Below are positions 1 to 6,888 of a stretch of 12,952 bases of DNA, in pieces. Numbering within the stretch: the first letter of the stretch is position 1; each line of letters begins with the position of its first letter. A model generated the notes under the pieces. It did not search any database. It saw nothing but the letters and a program-made list of their open reading frames with translations, and was not told where the DNA came from. Both the position numbers and the translations under genes were made by a program. Location: positions 1-12,952 of the forward strand of contig CAKZNJ010000035.1 in NCBI GenBank assembly GCA_937129505.1. Reading direction: 5' to 3'. This stretch comes from an uncultured Anaerolineae bacterium (GTDB lineage: Bacteria > Chloroflexota > Anaerolineae > Anaerolineales > UBA4823).

Positions 1-1
1 A

Positions 2-823
2 AGGGTATATTTTTCGACAGTTGAACCGCGGACAATGGCACCAGGTTGGCAAGCAAACAACAACCTGATCAGCCTCGATTTCAGCCCTAATGGATGGATT
101 TCCAAGTGGAAAACGATCATTGACACCAATTCGGGGGGTGTTTATGGATGGTGGGGGACAACCTTTTCTCTTGAACGAGGCGGTAATCGGATTGCTTTTG
201 CCAGACCGGATGGTGTCGGATTGGTTAATGACGAAGGAGCCTTTGAGAGCTACTTAAACGTCATCCCCTATCAGACTGGGGCAGACTGGGCATGGGTTCC
301 TAGTATCAGTTGGAGCCCCGATGGTCAATTTTTATATACTGTCGATCACTTACCTGAGGAGGGACTGGCGAACCCAGAGGAGTCCAAATCTTTTGCAGTG
401 GCGGCAATTTCATTAGACAAACGGAGCACAATTCATCTCGTCCAAAGAGCGGGGATGTTTGCCTATGCGGTTCCTTCCCCCTTGATGACTTATGAGCAAG
501 AGCGACAATACCGCATTGCTTACCTTCAGGCAAACCTACCTGACCAAAGTGATGTTAGCCGTTATCGGCTGATGGTCATGGATCAAGATGGTTCAAACAC
601 GACAACTTTATTTCCAAAGGAAGGTGAAACTGGCTTAGAGCCGCAGGTCGTAAGCTGGTCACCGATACCAATGAGTGATACAGGTTTTTATGCAATTGCT
701 GTTATTTACCAAGGAAATTTTTACATTATTGACGTACCCTCAGGGGAAAGCCCGGCGGGTAATCTTCGTCAAATCACCGGTGATGGCTTAGTAAGCCGGG
801 TGGTTTGGAGCATGAGAGAGTGA
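2..823 (+). CDS. TolB/WD40-like beta-propeller protein, C-terminal part (5' end outside window)
   Basis: The reading frame is open to the left edge of the window (codons from base 2 on read RVYFSTVEPRT before the first ATG at 35), so this is most likely the 3' part of a longer gene and the ATG at 35 is internal. Visible are propeller-blade motifs of the TolB/WD40-like type: SWSPDGQFLYTV (near 310-345), LMVMDQDGSNTTTLFP and VVSWSPIP, each a strand followed by an Asp-Gly turn. The protein ends ITGDGLVSRVVWSMRE, like the last blade of such a propeller. Proteins of this kind are usually exported or lipid-anchored and bind partners rather than catalyse reactions, but the signal peptide region is not in view. 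The next gene starts 6 bases after the stop, so they are probably co-transcribed. The fold is a fair inference; the role is unknown. Confidence 0.75.
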   Translation, partial: RVYFSTVEPRTMAPGWQANNNLISLDFSPNGWISKWKTIIDTNSGGVYGWWGTTFSLERGGNRIAFARPDGVGLVNDEGAFESYLNVIPYQTGADWAWVPSISWSPDGQFLYTVDHLPEEGLANPEESKSFAVAAISLDKRSTIHLVQRAGMFAYAVPSPLMTYEQERQYRIAYLQANLPDQSDVSRYRLMVMDQDGSNTTTLFPKEGETGLEPQVVSWSPIPMSDTGFYAIAVIYQGNFYIIDVPSGESPAGNLRQITGDGLVSRVVWSMRE

Positions 824-829
824 AGTGAT

Positions 830-1789
830 ATGAGAATCTTAATTACCGGAGCAGCAGGATTTTTGGGTTCCCATCTTTGTGACCGTTTGCTGGCTGAGGG
901 ACACGAAGTTATCGGAATGGATAATTTTATAACCGGAAGCGCTGAAAACCTTGCCCATCTAGCGGGAAACGAGCGTTTTTCCTTTATCCGTCATGATGTT
1001 TCCAATTTCATTTTTGTCCCTGGTGAAGTACAGGCTGTCTTACATTTTGCTTCGCCGGCAAGTCCTAATCCGTCTTCCCCCTATGGATATGTGAATTTAC
1101 CGATTCAGACCATGAAAGCAGGAGCCCTCGGTACGCATAACACCCTCGGTGTTGCTCGTAAATACGGGGCGAAATACCTCTTAGCTTCAACCAGCGAAAT
1201 CTATGGAGATCCTCTAGAACACCCTCAAAAAGAAAGTTACTGGGGCCATGTGGATCCGATTGGAGTGCGCTCTGTATATGATGAAGCAAAACGGTTTGCT
1301 GAAGCATTGACGATGGCTTACCATCGCTTTCATGGTATCGATACTCGAATTGTTCGGATTTTCAACACCTACGGTCCGCGAATGCACTTAGAAGATGGGC
1401 GCGTCGTACCTAATTTTATCCAACAAGCCCTACGGGGTGAGCCACTTACTGTCTATGGTGATGGAAGTCAAACTCGCAGCTTTTGTTATGTGGACGACTT
1501 AATTGAGGGAATTGTACGCTTGCTATATTCGGATGAACATTTGCCCGTCAATCTCGGCAACCCGGAGGAGACGAGTATTTTAGAGTTTGCTGAGGCAATC
1601 AACCGAATTGTCGGAAATAAAGATGGAATTGTCTTCCTGCCTAAAAGTCGGTTAGAAGGTGATCCTCAACGACGGCAGCCAGACATTCAGCGGGCACGAC
1701 AGATTTTGGGTTGGGAACCGCAAGTCTCGCTTGAAGATGGTTTGCGGGAAACAATTGCTTATTTTCGATATAAAATGGGATTAGAATAG
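830..1789 (+). CDS. uxs: UDP-glucuronate decarboxylase (UDP-xylose synthase), extended SDR family
   Basis: Predicted to turn UDP-glucuronate into UDP-xylose with tightly bound NAD, in the cytoplasm, supplying a sugar donor for envelope polysaccharide or glycoprotein synthesis. The 319-aa length is typical for a soluble UXS. The N-terminal Rossmann motif GAAGFLG (residues 7-13) and the acidic/Asn pair in MDNFITG fit NAD binding. The stretch TSEIYGDPLEHPQ (121-133) carries the Ser-Glu pair (122-123) that marks UXS and ArnA decarboxylases, and YDEAK (150-154) is the catalytic YxxxK. The later blocks RIFNTYGPRM and VYGDGSQTRSF are near-signature for UXS. The start ATG lies behind a weak GAGTGAAG site and 6 bases after the previous stop. 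The TAG stop shares its G with the GTG start of the GtrA gene, suggesting coupled translation. Other SDR sugar epimerases are a less likely reading. Confidence 0.92.
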   Translation: MRILITGAAGFLGSHLCDRLLAEGHEVIGMDNFITGSAENLAHLAGNERFSFIRHDVSNFIFVPGEVQAVLHFASPASPNPSSPYGYVNLPIQTMKAGALGTHNTLGVARKYGAKYLLASTSEIYGDPLEHPQKESYWGHVDPIGVRSVYDEAKRFAEALTMAYHRFHGIDTRIVRIFNTYGPRMHLEDGRVVPNFIQQALRGEPLTVYGDGSQTRSFCYVDDLIEGIVRLLYSDEHLPVNLGNPEETSILEFAEAINRIVGNKDGIVFLPKSRLEGDPQRRQPDIQRARQILGWEPQVSLEDGLRETIAYFRYKMGLE

Positions 1790-2253
1790 TGTCGATTCTG
1801 CGAAACCAGAAGGAAAGAAAACGTTTTGTACGTTTTGCTATCGTAGGAACAATCGGTGCGTTTCTGGACTTTGGTTTCTTTAACCTTTTTGCTCATCTGA
1901 TTCATCTAAATGCTGTTCTCTCGAGCATGGCCTCATTTTCCTTAGCAGTGGTAAATAACTTTAGCTGGAATCGCTTCTGGACCTATCCGGATTCTCGATC
2001 TAAACCGATCGGGTATCAGTTAGTTCTTTTTACTTTGATCAATTTAGTCGGTTTGGCAATTCGAACTCCTTTGTTTATTTTTCTTGAGGGAAGGTTATTG
2101 CGAATACTTAGTCAGCTCGATCTTTTTCGTGTCATATCGGTGCGCCCAATCTGGGTGGCTCATAATTTATCTTTAGGAGCTGCAATCATAGTGGTGATGT
2201 TTTGGAATTATTATATTAACCGCTATTTCACTTACAACGATATATCATCTTAA
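1789..2253 (+). CDS. GtrA-family membrane protein
   Basis: A 154-aa protein with four predicted membrane segments (about residues 14-35, 39-58, 76-100 and 121-143) and a basic N-terminus, matching the GtrA family in length and layout. Family-typical blocks are RFAIVGTIGAFLDFGFF, NNFSWNRFWTY after segment 2 and FWNYYINRYFTY at the end. GtrA proteins are thought to help move lipid-linked sugars across the inner membrane or assist a partner glycosyltransferase. The gene starts with GTG whose first base is the last base of the UXS stop, so translation is probably coupled. Pairing with UXS fits cell-surface glycan assembly, but no glycosyltransferase is present in the window and the substrate is unknown. 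Confidence 0.87.
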   Translation: MSILRNQKERKRFVRFAIVGTIGAFLDFGFFNLFAHLIHLNAVLSSMASFSLAVVNNFSWNRFWTYPDSRSKPIGYQLVLFTLINLVGLAIRTPLFIFLEGRLLRILSQLDLFRVISVRPIWVAHNLSLGAAIIVVMFWNYYINRYFTYNDISS

Positions 2254-2277
2254 GGCAATTATTGGGGATGACATGGT

Positions 2278-2661
2278 ATGGAAAATAAAGTGCGCAAAAA
2301 GATCGTTGTGATATATACTACCAGCGGCGATGCAGCGGCTTTTTTGGTTTATCCCTATATTTACAATCGACAGGGAGAATGGATTGGATGGGTGACCCCC
2401 ACTCGACAGGTATATTCTGTGCATGGTCATTACGTGGGATGGCTAAGTGACGAGCCGCGGATTCTCCGTAAACACTCCTCTGGTTATCTCAAACCACGTC
2501 TAACACCACCACCTCCACCCAAACCCATTAAGCCTCCCATGATCACACCCCTTGCCCCGATGATGCCAGATATACCCATCGGAGCATTCGATGTTTTAGA
2601 GGATAATCCCAGTCTAATGCCACCGGTTGACTTTGGGGATTTGAAAGAAGATATGGACTAA
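2278..2661 (+). CDS. Small four-repeat (beta-flower-like) protein with proline-rich tail
   Basis: No function is recognised. The first 75 residues contain four short related units: VIYTTSGDAAAFLV (about 11-24), YIYNRQGEWIGWVT (27-40), QVYSVHGHYVGWLS (44-57) and a degenerate RILRKHSSGYLKPR (61-74). Units 2 and 3 share the pattern (I/V)Y-x3-G-x-(W/Y)-(I/V)-GW-(V/L)-(T/S). Such beta-hairpin repeats with a central Gly recall small proteins described as '4-fold beta flower'; the match is by pattern only. Residues 76-100 are rich in proline (TPPPPPKPIKPP) and the end is acidic (DLKEDMD), which suggests a flexible, interaction-prone tail. There is no signal peptide. The start ATG has GGGGA about 10 bases upstream; two nearby ATGs (2268, 2273) lie in other frames. 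The stop is 3 bases before the next gene, so it likely acts with, or is made with, the AAA+ ATPase. Confidence 0.75.
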   Translation: MENKVRKKIVVIYTTSGDAAAFLVYPYIYNRQGEWIGWVTPTRQVYSVHGHYVGWLSDEPRILRKHSSGYLKPRLTPPPPPKPIKPPMITPLAPMMPDIPIGAFDVLEDNPSLMPPVDFGDLKEDMD

Positions 2662-2664
2662 GGT

Positions 2665-3873
2665 ATGGACATTCATCTCGGGCAAGATTTGGGTAACAGT
2701 GAAGAAGACCATATATTGATGGAAGGGACTCTTTCACGTGTTCCTACAGGTGTGCGCTCACTACGGGAATTGATTGACCGTGTTATGGGCAAGGGATTCA
2801 CTATTCCTGAGGTACAAGAAGACTCAGGCATTGCAGAAGTGATTCCCTTCCCTTTTTTAGCAATTGTCAATCAGTACGAAATGAAGATCGCTTTGCTATT
2901 AGCGCTGATCAATCCCGCTATGGGGGGAGTTTTATTGATTGGACCTCGTGGGACAGGGAAAACAACTGCTGTTCGGGGGTTGTTGGACTTGTTGCCTTTG
3001 GTGCCTAAGAGCCTCTGCTACTATGGTTGTCTACCCGAAGACATCGAAACCATGGGCATGGATGGAGTTTGCCCAGATTGTGCTCGCAAGTATGCAGAAG
3101 GAGTACCTTTAGCGGTAATGGATCGAGCCAGACTTGTCGAGTTACCCTTAAACGCCCGTTTGGAAGACGTGATCGGTGGGATTGACGAGCGGGCGGCCAT
3201 CCATCAGCGTCTAAGGTTACAAAGGGGGATTCTAGCCCAGGCTGATCGTAATGTATTATATGTGGATGAAGTCAACCTCTTAAACGATGATATCGTTGAT
3301 GCTTTGTTGGATGCAGCCGCACAAGGAAGTTACACTGTCCGAAGAGGTCCTGTCTCTGCAACCTATCGTTCCCGGTTTATTTTAATTGGCTCCATGAATC
3401 CCGAGGAAGGGCATTTGCGACCTCAAATTCAGGACCGCTTTGGCTTAAGGGTTATCGTCAGAGGATTAGAAAGTGACGATGAGCGTTTAGAAGCATATCG
3501 ACGGGTCAAAGCCTATCTAGCCAATCCGCGCTCGACCGTTGAGCAGTACCGCTTGGAATCCGAACTTGCGCGAGAAGAAATTCAACTCGCCCGCGAGCTG
3601 CTACCAAAAGTGGAGTTGCCTGATAAAGTTGCCCGAGTGGGTTTGAAGTGGGTTAAGGAATTGGGCATTGACTCGTTAAGAGCCGAAATTACTTTGTTTG
3701 AAGCAGCACGGGCTTTTGCCGCTGCCGATTCACGGGAATTGGTTACAGTGGAAGACTTGAAACAGGTTGCGCCGATGGCTCTGCGGTTACGGAAGTCCTC
3801 CTTTATGAGCGATTACTTGAGTCAACAAGAAGAGGAACAAGCTGAATTAAAGTCTTTAATGGAGCGCACATAA
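2665..3873 (+). CDS. BchI/ChlI-type AAA+ ATPase (magnesium chelatase subunit I-like)
   Basis: A 402-aa ATPase of the magnesium-chelatase I group. In order: Walker A GPRGTGKTT (93-101), a cysteine-containing insert with Cys118, Cys122, Cys136 and Cys139 (the last two as CPDC), the motif AVMDRARLVELPLNARLEDVI leading to GGID, Walker B VLYVDEVN (197-204), sensor 1 GSMNPEEG (Asn245), a DRFG arginine (258) and sensor 2 LRAE (Arg339). The start at 2665 follows the previous stop by 3 bases; Met20 is a possible alternative. In phototrophs BchI works with BchD and BchH to insert Mg into protoporphyrin. No BchD, BchH, CobN or VWA-domain gene is in view, so a role in chlorophyll synthesis is not supported. 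It may serve a cobalt chelatase or act as a MoxR-like remodelling ATPase. The four-Cys insert could bind zinc. Family assignment is firm; the substrate is open. Confidence 0.88.
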   Translation: MDIHLGQDLGNSEEDHILMEGTLSRVPTGVRSLRELIDRVMGKGFTIPEVQEDSGIAEVIPFPFLAIVNQYEMKIALLLALINPAMGGVLLIGPRGTGKTTAVRGLLDLLPLVPKSLCYYGCLPEDIETMGMDGVCPDCARKYAEGVPLAVMDRARLVELPLNARLEDVIGGIDERAAIHQRLRLQRGILAQADRNVLYVDEVNLLNDDIVDALLDAAAQGSYTVRRGPVSATYRSRFILIGSMNPEEGHLRPQIQDRFGLRVIVRGLESDDERLEAYRRVKAYLANPRSTVEQYRLESELAREEIQLARELLPKVELPDKVARVGLKWVKELGIDSLRAEITLFEAARAFAAADSRELVTVEDLKQVAPMALRLRKSSFMSDYLSQQEEEQAELKSLMERT

Positions 3874-3878
3874 AAAAA

Positions 3879-4208
3879 ATGAATGAAGTTCAGATACAGG
3901 AAAGCCAAAAATTGTTCAAAGCCGCTTGGGCAGCCCATGCTCGAGGGAATGACAATGAAGCTGAGCAACTCTTCCGTCAGACATAGGAAATCGAACCCTA
4001 TTCGATCAATGCATTATACGGTTTAGCGATTGGATTGAAGGCTATGCAACGTACGAGTGAAGCAATTCACCTCTTTGGAAGGGTTGTGCAAATGATTGAC
4101 AGCATGGAATGGGAGGATCGAAATCGGGCAAGACTGTTGAGGAGATTGGCTTTGGGTCAAATCAATTATTTGCGCCATCAACCCTGGAATCTAGAAAAGG
4201 AGGTCTAG
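3879..4208 (+). pseudogene. Small TPR-like gene interrupted by an in-frame TAG
   Basis: Starting at ATG 3879, the frame reads 35 codons (MNEVQIQESQKLFKAAW...EAEQLFRQT), meets TAG at 3984-3986, then continues in the same frame for 73 codons to TAG at 4206-4208. Both halves read like one tetratricopeptide protein: AWAAHARGNDNEAEQLFRQT before the stop and EIEPYSINALYGLAIGLK then SEAIHLFGRVV after it, with the small/large residue spacing of TPR helices. The stop sits where such a repeat usually has a helix residue (often Leu), so one base change such as TTG to TAG would explain it. The second TAG could also be an altered codon: reading on gives two codons and TGA at 4215-4217, overlapping the next ATG as ATGA. 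It could be a recent pseudogene, a sequencing error, or read-through of UAG. GGAG at 3861 is a distant ribosome site. Confidence 0.72.
4197..4203 (+). promoter_or_regulatory. Shine-Dalgarno site fixing the UroD-like start
   Basis: AAGGAGG lies 10 bases before ATG 4214 and inside the end of the broken TPR frame. It selects this ATG over the upstream in-frame ATG at 4109, whose 35 extra codons encode the unlikely sequence MGGSKSGKTVEEIGFG and overlap the TPR frame. Confidence 0.85.
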
Positions 4209-4213
4209 CAACG

Positions 4214-5200
4214 ATGAGCCGAACACACAGAGAAAGAATCGAAGCATGTTTATCGGGAAAGTCGCTTGATCGGGTGCCGGTCATGTTGTGGAGACATTTC
4301 CCGGTTGACGATCAGGAACCGCTCCGCTTAGCAGCAGCTACGGTTCAGTTTCAGAGACAATTCGACTTTGATGCCATAAAGGTGACTCCGGCCTCCTCTT
4401 ATTGTGTCAAGGATTGGGGTGTGGATGATGCTTGGAGGGGGGCAGTAGAGGGGACGCGAGATTACACGAAACATCCAATCCAACATGCTGAAGATTGGGT
4501 GAAGTTGCCTGTCCTGAATCCCACCGAAGGATGGTTGGGCAAACAATTGGTATGCTTAAAAACGATTGTGGCTGAAATAGGGCGAGACACACCTGTAATT
4601 CAAACGATTTTCAGCCCTCTGTCTCAAGCGAAGAACCTCGCTTCGCGTGATAGAGTGTTGTCATGGATGCGTAAATATCCCCACGAGTTTGAACAAGGGT
4701 TGAAGACGATTACAGAAAGCACAATCCGGTTTGTTGAAGAAGCTCGCAAGACGGGCATCGATGGCATTTTCTACGCTGTTCAGCATGCCCAATATGGACT
4801 GATGAGCGAGGAGGAATATCGCCAATTTGGCTTGAAATATGACCTGCAAATCTTGGAGGCTGCCAAGCCATTTTGGTTCAATATGTTGCACATCCATGGG
4901 GAAGAGATTATGTTCGATCTGTTTGTCAACGCCCCGGTGCAGGTGATCAATTGGCATGATCAAGAGACAGCCCCAAGCCTGACGGAGGCTAAGGAAAAAT
5001 TTGCGGGAGTTGTCTGTGGAGGCTTATTGCGCTTTACCACGATGGTGCTTGGAACACCAGAAGAGATCACGGCGCAAGCTAAAAAGGCGATCGAAGCGAC
5101 AAATGGCGAGCGTTTTATCCTAGGAACGGGTTGCGTTGTGCCGATAACTGCGCCTTTTGGGAATATTCAGGCAGCGCGACAAAGTGTTGAAGTCGCTTGA
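4214..5200 (+). CDS. Uroporphyrinogen decarboxylase (URO-D) superfamily protein
   Basis: A 328-aa protein (from ATG 4214, chosen for its strong AAGGAGG site and the family-like start MSRTHRERIEACLSGK) of the URO-D/MtaA superfamily. The opening LDRVPVMLWRHFP (18-30) parallels the substrate-entry stretch of the family. Later blocks are GIDGIFYAVQ (181-190), MLHIHGEE (224-231), VINWHDQ and the C-terminal ILGTGCVVP (302-310). Corrinoid methyltransferases of this superfamily (MtaA, MtbA, CmuA) bind zinc through H-x-C and a distant Cys. Here the equivalent positions are His226, His228 and Cys307, so metal binding is still possible with a His replacing the first Cys. True HemE is unlikely because the RQAGR-type N-terminal motif is missing. 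No corrinoid protein gene is nearby. The rsmD start follows the stop by 3 bases. Superfamily is confident; reaction unknown. Confidence 0.85.
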   Translation: MSRTHRERIEACLSGKSLDRVPVMLWRHFPVDDQEPLRLAAATVQFQRQFDFDAIKVTPASSYCVKDWGVDDAWRGAVEGTRDYTKHPIQHAEDWVKLPVLNPTEGWLGKQLVCLKTIVAEIGRDTPVIQTIFSPLSQAKNLASRDRVLSWMRKYPHEFEQGLKTITESTIRFVEEARKTGIDGIFYAVQHAQYGLMSEEEYRQFGLKYDLQILEAAKPFWFNMLHIHGEEIMFDLFVNAPVQVINWHDQETAPSLTEAKEKFAGVVCGGLLRFTTMVLGTPEEITAQAKKAIEATNGERFILGTGCVVPITAPFGNIQAARQSVEVA

Positions 5201-5203
5201 TCA

Positions 5204-5764
5204 ATGCGGGTAATCGCTGGGAAAGCAAAAGGTCGGTTGCTCAAGTCGGTTCCTGGCGCGACGACCCGACCGATCACAGACCGCACAAAAGAAGCGTTGT
5301 TTAATATAATTGGCGCAGATATTGAAGGGGCAAGTTTTTTGGATTGTTTCGCCGGCACGGGCAGTGTAGGCATCGAGGCTTTGAGCCGCGGAGCCTCTTT
5401 CGTGCGTTTTTATGATCTAAACCGTAAAGCTATCCAAACGATTTATGAGAATTTGCGCTTAACGGGTTTGGAGGAATCTGCACAGGTTATCCATGCTGAT
5501 GTACTCCGAGAGTTGGAAAAGCCAGCCGACCGAGCTTTTGAATATATCTATATTGCTCCTCCCCAATATCACCGCATCTGGAGCAAGACAATGGAATTAA
5601 TTGACCATCACATCGAGTGGTTGTCATCTGATGGGTGGTGTGTTGTTCAAATTCACCCAATGGAATATGAAAACCTTGCTGAAGGTCAACTCATTCAGCA
5701 ATTAACCGAGTTTGATCGACGCCGCTATGGCAGCACGTTGTTAGTTTTTTACAGGCTGCGTTAA
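5204..5764 (+). CDS. rsmD: 16S rRNA (guanine966-N2)-methyltransferase RsmD
   Basis: Predicted to methylate G966 of 16S rRNA using S-adenosylmethionine, acting on assembling 30S subunits. The 186-aa length is normal for RsmD. The start MRVIAGKAKGRLL and TRPITDRTKEALFNII (21-36) are characteristic of the family, and SAM-binding motif I is LDCFAGTGSVGIEAL (46-60). Motif IV, which in N-methyltransferases is normally (D/N)PP(Y/F), reads APPQY (118-122) with Ala in place of the acidic residue; this is odd for an active enzyme but may be a lineage variant. There is no strong ribosome site, and the ATG lies 3 bases after the previous stop, so translation is probably coupled. The usual downstream partner coaD is absent; a convergent gene ends 10 bases further on without a clear terminator between them. 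Confidence 0.88.
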   Translation: MRVIAGKAKGRLLKSVPGATTRPITDRTKEALFNIIGADIEGASFLDCFAGTGSVGIEALSRGASFVRFYDLNRKAIQTIYENLRLTGLEESAQVIHADVLRELEKPADRAFEYIYIAPPQYHRIWSKTMELIDHHIEWLSSDGWCVVQIHPMEYENLAEGQLIQQLTEFDRRRYGSTLLVFYRLR

Positions 5765-5773
5765 TCCACTAGT

Positions 5774-6829
5774 TTAGCCCTTAAGAAACTCCTCCAAAGC
5801 TTCTTTACTGATACGGAAGGCATTGCCGATCTTTTTTGCTTTCAGCTCGCCAGCGTTGATCGCGGCAATGACATCTTCCTCCGATACGCGCAAAAATGCG
5901 GCCGCTTCACTGGGGGTCATGACCGGAGGAATGGATGGCGGCGTGGGAGGAGAGGATGGTGTTGGAGCGCTAGGTTGGCCAGGTTGCATTCCTTGCAACG
6001 ATTGACTGAGAACATTGCCAATCCCCATGCCGGCTCCAATTCCAGCGGTGAGGCCAGCACCTCCGCTGGGATTCTGAGCTGCATCCCGCAAGGCATCGGC
6101 AGCTTGGAGTTGGGTGTACGTTGCCATATCCAGCATACCCATCGCCCGTAACTCCTCGGCGGATTTTGTGGAGGGTTTGAGATTCTCGATGTAAAAGGCC
6201 TTTAGGGTCAAGCCCAAGGCGTTAAAGTCATCTTGAGCTTTGGCGCGAACGCCGGCGCTCAATTCTTCGGTCAATCCGATCAATTCGGGGACACTGTGCT
6301 TTGCAGTAGTCTCACCTAGCAAATCGCTCAGTTTGGAGAGCAGGATTGAGCGTAAACGGTCTTCGATATCGCTAATGCGATAATAACCCTGAGCGCCGAC
6401 AATTTGGGTTACAAACTGCTGGGGATCCTTGACTTGGAAGCCATACGTCCCGAACCCTTGTAATAAGGCGATACCTAAGCCCATATTGGGATTTCGGACG
6501 ATGATTGGTTGAGGAGTGCCCCATTTGCGGTCGACAAAATCACGCATTGAGACAAAGTACACTTCCGCTGGGAAGGGCGTGCGTTCGTTGAAGAAGGTTT
6601 TTCCGATTTTTTCGATCAGGAGGGGGATGTTCAAGGTGGTGATTGTATGCCGACCTGGTCCGAAAATATCTAGTGCCGTTCCATCGCGAAAGAACACCGC
6701 CGTTTGGGTTTCGCGCACGATGACTTGAGAGCCGATGCGAAAATCGCCCGCACCGCTCTCAGGAAAGCGACGTACCAATTCGTCTCTCATTTCATTGGGA
6801 TACTCAATGACATCAAATACTCTAGCCAT
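5774..6829 (-). CDS. SPFH/Band-7 protein with C-terminal excisionase-like helix-turn-helix
   Basis: A 351-aa protein. Residues about 20-225 form an SPFH domain of the kind annotated 'virion core protein'-like (YdjI type): the N-terminus GSQVIVRETQTAVFFRDG, then FGPGRHTITTLNIPLL and PIIVRNPNMGLGIAL, ending GLTLKAFYIENLKPS. A Gly/Ala stretch (256-271) and a Pro-rich linker (282-302) follow. The last 49 residues (303-351) read PVMTPSEAAAFLRVSEEDV ... NAFRISKEALEEFLKG, which is the excisionase/MerR-like HTH_17 pattern with its beta-wing. In relatives the tail is often a zinc ribbon instead. SPFH proteins scaffold membrane patches and in Bacillus YdjI acts in membrane stress; DNA binding here is inference, and the wHTH may be a protein-binding module. 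No transmembrane segment is seen. The ribosome site is AGGAAG just upstream of the ATG. It is the second gene of an operon, 59 bases after the 175-aa gene. Confidence 0.87.
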   Translation of the reverse strand: MARVFDVIEYPNEMRDELVRRFPESGAGDFRIGSQVIVRETQTAVFFRDGTALDIFGPGRHTITTLNIPLLIEKIGKTFFNERTPFPAEVYFVSMRDFVDRKWGTPQPIIVRNPNMGLGIALLQGFGTYGFQVKDPQQFVTQIVGAQGYYRISDIEDRLRSILLSKLSDLLGETTAKHSVPELIGLTEELSAGVRAKAQDDFNALGLTLKAFYIENLKPSTKSAEELRAMGMLDMATYTQLQAADALRDAAQNPSGGAGLTAGIGAGMGIGNVLSQSLQGMQPGQPSAPTPSSPPTPPSIPPVMTPSEAAAFLRVSEEDVIAAINAGELKAKKIGNAFRISKEALEEFLKG

Positions 6830-6888
6830 AACTTCCTAACCTTTCTAGTTTTCTATCATTATCAAAAGATTCAATTCCGATAAAAGAT

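Noticed and set aside
4109..4213. An upstream in-frame ATG giving the UroD-like protein 35 extra residues
   Set aside because: The extra residues do not look like the family N-terminus, they overlap the TPR frame, and the strong AAGGAGG site points to ATG 4214.
3879..4217. Pyrrolysine insertion at the TAG codons, suggested by the adjacent MtaA-like superfamily gene
   Set aside because: No pyl genes, PYLIS-like element or methylamine methyltransferase are visible, TPR proteins do not use pyrrolysine, and UXS in the same window ends normally at TAG.
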